A stretch of 64,000 bases of DNA from an uncultured Clostridia bacterium (GTDB lineage Bacteria > Bacillota > Clostridia > TANB77 > CAG-508). A program made the translations under genes and the position numbers. The stretch is from NCBI GenBank assembly GCA_944393505.1, contig CALYAK010000010.1:1-64000 (forward strand), written 5' to 3'. Positions 55,134 through 61,254 of the stretch are shown here, in pieces. The notes under the pieces are model-generated. The model had not been told where the DNA came from and ran no database searches. It saw nothing but the letters and a program-made list of their open reading frames with translations. Position 1 is the first letter of the stretch; every line of letters starts with the position of its first letter.

Positions 55134-56246
55134 ATGAATTTAAGCAAATTGCGCACATTTGAAGCAATAGCAGTTTGTTGCATTATTGTTTTGAATAAAA
55201 TCATCTTAAACCCGACCAAAAACATCATTTATGAAACAGGATCTTCTTCTGTTTTAAATATTATTTATGTTTGTTTATTAGCAATCCTTCTTAGTGTTGG
55301 TATTTGGAAAGTTTTTTCGAAATTTCCCAATAGCGATGTTTTAGATATTGCTGAATTTAGTTTTGGAAAGACTTTTAAATGGTTCTTTGCCGTTGCTTTC
55401 CTAATCTATTTTTTATTTGTTTGCTCCATTTCCGTGCGTAGTTTTGTGGAAAATATTAAAATCTTTTATCAAAAAGAATTGGATTTACGTTTTCTCTTAA
55501 TCATCTTTTTACTTGCTGCTGCCATCGCCAATCGAAAAGGAGTTGGATTAGTAGGAAGAGTCGCTTCCTTTATTACGCCTCTCACCATTTTGGGAATCTT
55601 CCTTACCTTTATTTCTGTTACTGGTTTGTTTAATTGGTATCGTATTTTCCCAATTCTTGGATATGGAATCAATGAAACCTTTTTTACTGGGGCATCCAAC
55701 CTTTATGCTTTTAGCAGTTTATCCGTTCTGCTTTTCTTGCCACCACTACTTGAAAAAAAGGCAGATTTAAAAAAAGTAACGATGATTACCACCATCATTA
55801 CTTCCCTTATGCTTATTTTTAGTATTACTTGCATGGTTTTAGCTTTATCTTTTTCTTTTACATCCAGTGCTTTGTCTCCCATGTATTTGGTGATTCGATC
55901 CATTGAATGGGGTAGTTTTTTTGAAAGTCCAGAAGCCATCTTTACTTTTATTTTCATACTTTCCATGATCTCCTTTTTATCGGTATTTATGATGGTTTCT
56001 TTGTACATTATTTCCAAAATCGGAAAACTCAAAAATGGTACAACCTTAAGTCTATCGCTTGCTGAAATCGTGTTAGGTGCTTCTTTAATCGCCAAAGATA
56101 TTCCATCCTTGAATTTTTTAGAATCGGTCATTTACAAATATTTCTCATTAATCTTTGTATTTGGCATTACTTCTTTGGTTTTATTAGTCGGGTATTTCAA
56201 AAAGAAAAAGAAAGGAGCAAATCATCCAGATGAAACAATGGAATAA
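55134..56246 (+). CDS. gerKB: spore germinant receptor B subunit (GerKB-like)
   Basis: Encodes 370 residues with about ten membrane segments of the APC superfamily fold. Typical parts are VGLVGRVASFITPLTILGIF and ILGYGINETFF. B subunits carry the ligand-binding pocket. AAAGGAGG lies 10 nt before ATG 55134. It overlaps gerKC by 17 nt. Confidence 0.92.
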   Translation: MNLSKLRTFEAIAVCCIIVLNKIILNPTKNIIYETGSSSVLNIIYVCLLAILLSVGIWKVFSKFPNSDVLDIAEFSFGKTFKWFFAVAFLIYFLFVCSISVRSFVENIKIFYQKELDLRFLLIIFLLAAAIANRKGVGLVGRVASFITPLTILGIFLTFISVTGLFNWYRIFPILGYGINETFFTGASNLYAFSSLSVLLFLPPLLEKKADLKKVTMITTIITSLMLIFSITCMVLALSFSFTSSALSPMYLVIRSIEWGSFFESPEAIFTFIFILSMISFLSVFMMVSLYIISKIGKLKNGTTLSLSLAEIVLGASLIAKDIPSLNFLESVIYKYFSLIFVFGITSLVLLVGYFKKKKKGANHPDETME

Positions 56247-57513
56247 ATTGTCGCAAATTATTTTTCGTATATTTACATTTCTTGTTTTGCTATGTCTATC
56301 TGCTTTTTCTTGTTTATCACTTTGTGGTTTTACCAGTTTAAAAAGTATTGATCAATATTCCTATGTCATTGCTGTAGGATTTGATAAAGGAACTTCTGCT
56401 CCTTTGAAATTAACTTTCCAAGTAGCAATTCCAAGCCCTTCTTCTAGTTCTGGTGACAGTAGTAATTCACAAGATTCTACAATTAATACGGTAGAATGTT
56501 CTAGTATTGATTCCGGTATTAATATTTTAAATGATTATTTAAGTAAAGAAGTTTCTTTAACCCACTGCAAAGTATTGATCTTCTCAGAAGAACTAGCAAG
56601 TGAAGGAATTTCTCCTTATATTAATACCCTATTTAATGATGTTGAAATTCGACCTACTTGTTCGATTTTTATCAGTCGTAGTGATTCTACTTCTTTTCTA
56701 AAAACTTCCGGAACCCATTTTCAAGGAATCACTTCCAAATCTTATGAATCAACCACCAACTCCATTCGCTATAACGGATATATTGGCAGTTCAAAACTCG
56801 GAACTTTTTTCTCAAATTTGCAAGATACTTTTTCTTGTGGCTATACGACTTTGGTTTCCGTTAATAACCAAAATACCATTGATCAAAAATCAAATGTCGT
56901 TCCGTCTATGAATTCTGTTGGAGCTAATTTAGACTCGAATTATATCGCTGGAGAATCTCCTATCAATCGCAATCAAGATAGTGCTGAACATTTAGGTCTG
57001 GCTGTATTTAGAGGAGATAAATTCGTTGGAGAATTAAATGGAATTGAAACTTTCAGCCATTTACTGGTCACCAATCAGCTAAATGAAGCTCTTGTTACGA
57101 TTCCAAACCCTTTAAATGAAACTACTTTTGTTGATCTATCGGTTGAGCTAAAAAAATCGACCAAAACCAAAGTAAAGCTCGTTAATGGTACTCCATTTAT
57201 TCAAGTAACCGTTTCCCTTGACTCAAAATTATTGTCGATTGATTCGAATACAGATTATTCGAATGAGGAAAACATTGGAAAAATCGAGGATTATGCTTCT
57301 ACCTATTTGAAGCAAAATATCTTGGAATATTTATACAAAACATCCAAAGTTTACAAGTCTGATATTGCAAGTTTTGGTAGCAAAGCATCTGCCCATTTTC
57401 TAACTTGGCAAGATTGGGAAGAATATAACTGGTTATCTCATTATCAAGATTCTTTCTTTGAAGTAAATGTGGATATGCAGATTCATTCGTCTTCATTCTT
57501 GCAACGTGTTTAA
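56230..57513 (+). CDS. gerKC: spore germinant receptor C subunit, lipoprotein (GerKC-like)
   Basis: Encodes 427 residues. A signal peptide with a lipobox-like LSLC-G at residue 31 precedes three Ger(x)C domains (YSYVIAVGFDKG; HCKVLIFSEELA; FRGDKFVGELNG). C subunits are lipoproteins outside the spore inner membrane. It overlaps gerKB, showing translational coupling. Confidence 0.93.
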   Translation: MKQWNKLSQIIFRIFTFLVLLCLSAFSCLSLCGFTSLKSIDQYSYVIAVGFDKGTSAPLKLTFQVAIPSPSSSSGDSSNSQDSTINTVECSSIDSGINILNDYLSKEVSLTHCKVLIFSEELASEGISPYINTLFNDVEIRPTCSIFISRSDSTSFLKTSGTHFQGITSKSYESTTNSIRYNGYIGSSKLGTFFSNLQDTFSCGYTTLVSVNNQNTIDQKSNVVPSMNSVGANLDSNYIAGESPINRNQDSAEHLGLAVFRGDKFVGELNGIETFSHLLVTNQLNEALVTIPNPLNETTFVDLSVELKKSTKTKVKLVNGTPFIQVTVSLDSKLLSIDSNTDYSNEENIGKIEDYASTYLKQNILEYLYKTSKVYKSDIASFGSKASAHFLTWQDWEEYNWLSHYQDSFFEVNVDMQIHSSSFLQRV

Positions 57514-57525
57514 AGGGAGGTTTTT

Positions 57526-57690
57526 ATGTTTATCGTCTATTTAATCTTAACTTTCGGTGTCCTCATTAAGACCATTAGTTATGGGATTTATGAATACAAG
57601 CAAATGGAGAATAAGGTAGGAGGAATTCTCGTAATTTCTCTTGCTATATTTGCCTTTGTCTTCTCCAATGTTTTATTCTATTGCTATTAA
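57526..57690 (+). CDS. small two-helix membrane protein of the germination operon
   Basis: A 54-residue ORF with AAAGGGAGG before ATG. Two membrane segments (FIVYLILTFGVLIKTISYGI; GGILVISLAIFAFVFSNVLFY). It follows gerKC by 12 nt and precedes the operon terminator, as expected for a D subunit, a small 2-TM protein encoded in some Ger operons of bacilli. The assignment is by size, membrane plan and position only. Confidence 0.7.
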   Translation: MFIVYLILTFGVLIKTISYGIYEYKQMENKVGGILVISLAIFAFVFSNVLFYCY

Positions 57691-57711
57691 AAATCAATAT
57701 TAAAATATAAA

Positions 57712-57755
57712 AAAGAAAGTAGTAGCAATCAAAATTTGCTTCTACTTTCTTTTTC
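57712..57755. terminator. bidirectional terminator after the germination operon
   Basis: 17-bp stem AAAGAAAGTAGTAGCAA with TTGCTTCTACTTTCTTT (one mismatch), T-rich on both strands. Confidence 0.9.
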
Positions 57756-57763
57756 TCTTTCCT

Positions 57764-58711
57764 TTATTTTTTCTCTTTATTTCTTTTATCTTGAATGATC
57801 TGCATTTCTTTTTCGGTAATTAAAGTAACCTTATTTTCCTTTGCCCAAGAAACACAACCTTTTAAAACAGTATTTAAAAAGACTCTTGGTACTTTCACTA
57901 ACATTGCACATGCTTCATCTGTAAATTTTACTTCTGGATCAATACGGGATGCTGCATATTTAACTGAATCTAATCCCACTCCTTTATTCTCCGGAATTGG
58001 TTCTGCAATTGGTCTGCGGAATCTAGTATACCAGAAATTTTTGCTATCACGATAACCATAATCAACTGGAACAGTCAGAAAACTTCTTGCATCCACTCCA
58101 TTGATAATGGCATCATAATATTTTGGTTTCATTAAAATGTGCTCGATTTTTAAAATAAAATGAGCTCCATGCTGACTGGTAATTCCGTTAAATTGATGAT
58201 ATGGTGGCAAATATTCTTCTTGTACCTGATCATTTTCTGCACCATCTAATTCCCTTACCCACGAACATTCAAATACCTGAAAAGCTTCCTCAACGATCTT
58301 CGGATATTGTTCTTCTGGATGCTCTCTCGCACATTTTCCATCTACTAAGTGGAATAGGCAATCTTTCATCTTTTCTTCTGTCGTTTCTCCCGGAAATCCA
58401 AGTCTTACCGCTTCTTTAAAGTATTTTCTTTTATCTGGAATAAAGTTAATGGTACATTTTCCAGTTCGTAAAATATTTTTTGCTGTGTTGGAACTATTTC
58501 TACAACAAAGAAGCATTGCATAATATTCTTTTCCTGCGATGTAATATGGAAAACATAAAGAATATGACCCTAAATTTGTTTCTCCTGCTTCATTTAGTGT
58601 TCCAATTTCCGTTGTTGGCATTGGAAAAAAACTCGATGTTTGATAAAAATTATCAACAATCCTTAGATCGCGAAAACCATTTAGCTCTTCTATTTTTTTA
58701 CTTTCTTCCAT
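57764..58711 (-). CDS. flavin-reductase-like protein with a PCP_red-like C-terminal domain
   Basis: Encodes 315 residues. Residues about 15-215 look like an FMN-binding split barrel of the flavin-reductase family (GETNLGSYSLCFPYYIAGKEYYAMLLCC). Residues 265-310 resemble the small PCP_red domain found in light-independent protochlorophyllide reductase (FTDEACAMLVKVPRVF with VKENKVTLITEKEM). Such domains also occur in non-photosynthetic anaerobes. Substrate is unknown. AAAAGAGG precedes ATG. It stands alone between convergent terminators and rnr. Confidence 0.72.
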   Translation of the reverse strand: MEESKKIEELNGFRDLRIVDNFYQTSSFFPMPTTEIGTLNEAGETNLGSYSLCFPYYIAGKEYYAMLLCCRNSSNTAKNILRTGKCTINFIPDKRKYFKEAVRLGFPGETTEEKMKDCLFHLVDGKCAREHPEEQYPKIVEEAFQVFECSWVRELDGAENDQVQEEYLPPYHQFNGITSQHGAHFILKIEHILMKPKYYDAIINGVDARSFLTVPVDYGYRDSKNFWYTRFRRPIAEPIPENKGVGLDSVKYAASRIDPEVKFTDEACAMLVKVPRVFLNTVLKGCVSWAKENKVTLITEKEMQIIQDKRNKEKK

Positions 58712-58771
58712 CTTACAAAACCTCTTTTCTTCTGTTATTTTCTTCCATTATATCGAACTAAATTTTAAAAA

Positions 58772-60757
58772 TCAATCCACGATTTCATCTTTTTCTTCTT
58801 GTTTTTCCTCTGGAATGACTCTTTCAAAATCAATTTCTCTTAACTCTTTATTCGCACGTATCACACGAATTCGAATCGAATCTCCAATTTTAAAAATGGT
58901 TTTGGTTCTTTCTCCGAATAACGTTTTGCGATTTTCGTCGTAGATATAATAATCTTCTCCTAAGTTTTCAAAACGAATCAAACCTTCTACTGTATTTTCT
59001 AATTCTACAAACATACCAAAAGAAGTGATACTGGAAATAACGCCATCAAATTCTTCTCCCACTTTTTCTTGCATGTATTCTGCCATTTTGATTTGAATTG
59101 CTTCTCGTTCTACTTTTTGTGCGATTTTTTCTCGTTCCGACGATGTTTCTGCATAACGAACTGCTTGGGATCGATAAATTTCCTTTTTTACTTCATTCAT
59201 TTGTTTTGGATTTTCCAAGTACATACTGATGATTCGATGAATGAATAGATCTGGGTATCTTCGGATTGGAGATGTGAAATGACAATAATATTTACTTGCA
59301 ATTCCAAAGTGACCTTTATTCTCACTTTCATATTTTGCAATTTTTAAAGTACGTAAAATCAAGTTCGAAATAACTCTTTCTTCTGGTTTTCCCTTAATTT
59401 CCTCCAACACATCAGCAAAAGCTTTCGGATAAACTTGCTCTTTGGTTGCTTTAATTTTGTACCCAAAGTTGTATAAAAATTTATTCAATTCTTCAATTTT
59501 ATCCATATCTGGCACTTCATGTACACGATAAATAAAAGGAGCTTCTAACCAATAGAATCTTTCTGCAATGGTTTCATTTGCTAGTAGCATAAATTGTTCA
59601 ATGATTTTGTTTGCAATGGTTAACTCTTCTTTTTGTACATCAATCGCAATTCCATCCTGATTTAAGATAATCTTGCTTTCTGGTAGATCTAAATCCAAGC
59701 TTCCTTCTTTTTTTCTACGTTCCATTAAGATTTCAGCTAATTCTTTCATACGATCAAAATGTTCGATATATGGTTCATAGCGCTTTAAAACCGCTTCATC
59801 ACTTCGATCTAAAATCTTAGTCACATCGGTATAATTCATTCTTTCGGTCACATGAATCACACTTTTTTTCACATCGGAAGAAATGACTTTTCCCTTTTCA
59901 TTCACTTCCATCCATACAGAGATTGCAAATCGATCCGTTCCCGCATTTAAGCTACAAATTCCGTTGGATAATTCTCTTGGTAGCATTGGAATCACTCGAT
60001 CCATCATATAGATACTGGTTCCTCGTAAAATTGCTTCTTGATCTAACTTACTTCCTTCTTTCACATAATGGCTCACATCTGCAATATGCACCCCTAATAA
60101 ATAGGTTCCGTTTTTTGTTTTTTCAACACAGACTGCATCATCTAAATCTTTCGCATCTTTTCCATCAATGGTAAAAATCTCACGTTTGGTTAAATCCTCT
60201 CGTTTTCCCCAGCTCTTTGGATCAATTTGTTGTGTTATCTTTTTGGCTTCTTCTACTACAAAATCTGGAAAACGATAAGGAAGATCATATTCTTTAATCA
60301 AAGAAAGCATGTCCACACCTGCAGCATTGACATTTCCAATTACTTCGATCACTTTTCCTTCTGCATTTTTCCCTCGAACTGGATACTTTAAAATTTTTAC
60401 TAATACTTTGTGTCCACTTCTTGCTTTTCCCATATTTTTTTTCGAAATATAGATATCCGTACCAAACTTTTTGTCATCTGGTACCACAAATCCAAAGTTT
60501 CGACTTTTTTGGAAAATTCCAACCAAAGTATCACGTTCTCTTTCTAATACTTCAACGACTTTTCCTTCTTGATGAAAATCATTTTCTTGTTTTTCTTCTA
60601 AAATTTTAATGCAAACGCGATCTCCGTTTAGTGCACCTTTTGTGTGATCTTTTGAAATATATACTTCTTCTTCGGTTCCGTCAATTTTAACAAAGCCATA
60701 TCCTTTGACACTACCACGGAAAATTCCTTCTCTTGTTTTCCCTTTTTTTCGACTCAT
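58772..60757 (-). CDS. rnr: ribonuclease R
   Basis: Encodes 661 residues from ATG 60757 after AGAGAGG. Cold-shock-like domains (residues 10-150), the RNB catalytic domain (FTIDGKDAKDLDDAVCVEK with the metal-binding Asp cluster) and a C-terminal S1 domain (VISSITSFGMFVELENTVEG) are visible. RNase R degrades structured RNA 3' to 5', including tmRNA-tagged messages, which is relevant if ribosomes stall at CGG. It is downstream of secG, a common Firmicute order. Confidence 0.95.
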   Translation of the reverse strand: MSRKKGKTREGIFRGSVKGYGFVKIDGTEEEVYISKDHTKGALNGDRVCIKILEEKQENDFHQEGKVVEVLERERDTLVGIFQKSRNFGFVVPDDKKFGTDIYISKKNMGKARSGHKVLVKILKYPVRGKNAEGKVIEVIGNVNAAGVDMLSLIKEYDLPYRFPDFVVEEAKKITQQIDPKSWGKREDLTKREIFTIDGKDAKDLDDAVCVEKTKNGTYLLGVHIADVSHYVKEGSKLDQEAILRGTSIYMMDRVIPMLPRELSNGICSLNAGTDRFAISVWMEVNEKGKVISSDVKKSVIHVTERMNYTDVTKILDRSDEAVLKRYEPYIEHFDRMKELAEILMERRKKEGSLDLDLPESKIILNQDGIAIDVQKEELTIANKIIEQFMLLANETIAERFYWLEAPFIYRVHEVPDMDKIEELNKFLYNFGYKIKATKEQVYPKAFADVLEEIKGKPEERVISNLILRTLKIAKYESENKGHFGIASKYYCHFTSPIRRYPDLFIHRIISMYLENPKQMNEVKKEIYRSQAVRYAETSSEREKIAQKVEREAIQIKMAEYMQEKVGEEFDGVISSITSFGMFVELENTVEGLIRFENLGEDYYIYDENRKTLFGERTKTIFKIGDSIRIRVIRANKELREIDFERVIPEEKQEEKDEIVD

Positions 60758-60786
60758 CTTGTTCCTCTCTTTTTTCAATTTATATA

Positions 60787-60816
60787 CAAAAAACAGCAGA
60801 AATTAAAATCTGCTGC
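60787..60816 (-). terminator. terminator between secG and rnr
   Basis: CAGCAGA, 8-nt loop, TCTGCTG, then TTTTTTG on the minus strand. Confidence 0.75.
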
Positions 60817-60824
60817 TTTCTTTT

Positions 60825-61073
60825 CTAGATTACATACACAATTCCTAATGCGATCGATAGGATAGCAAAAAGTATTCCTAATATGATCGTCCATCTTTTT
60901 AACATTCCTTCTCTGGTTCTTCCTTTATTCTTCTCATAGAAATTATTCGTTGTAGATCCTGTAATTGTTCCAGAAGCTCCTTGAGAATCTTTTGTTTGCA
61001 TGGTTGTGATAATGATTAATGCAAAACAAATTATGATATCAACTGCAGCTAATATATATTTTAAAATTTCCAT
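60825..61073 (-). CDS. secG: preprotein translocase subunit SecG
   Basis: Encodes 82 residues, two membrane helices (residues 5-25 and 60-80) with the SecG-type TTMQTKDSQGASGTITG loop. SecG supports SecYE during export. AAAGGGAGAG lies before ATG. It precedes rnr, the usual order. Confidence 0.93.
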   Translation of the reverse strand: MEILKYILAAVDIIICFALIIITTMQTKDSQGASGTITGSTTNNFYEKNKGRTREGMLKRWTIILGILFAILSIALGIVYVI

Positions 61074-61179
61074 TTTTATCTCTCCCTTTACTGTCTCTCA
61101 TATTTAACAATAGCTATTGTAACATAAAGCAAAAGAAAAAGCAAATCCTTTCCGACTTTTTTTTCAGATTTCTGAAAAA

Positions 61180-61221
61180 GAAAAAAGAAGAGAGAAACAA
61201 TATGGCTGCGTCTCTCTCTTC
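61180..61221 (-). terminator. terminator after glycine-rich paralogue 3
   Basis: GAAGAGAGA, 17-nt loop, TCTCTCTTC, TTTTTTC on the minus strand. A second T-flanked hairpin (TTTTCAGA / TCTGAAAA, about 61161-61179) follows. Confidence 0.8.
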
Positions 61222-61254
61222 CATCTATTCTAAGGATGATATCTATTTGTTTAT

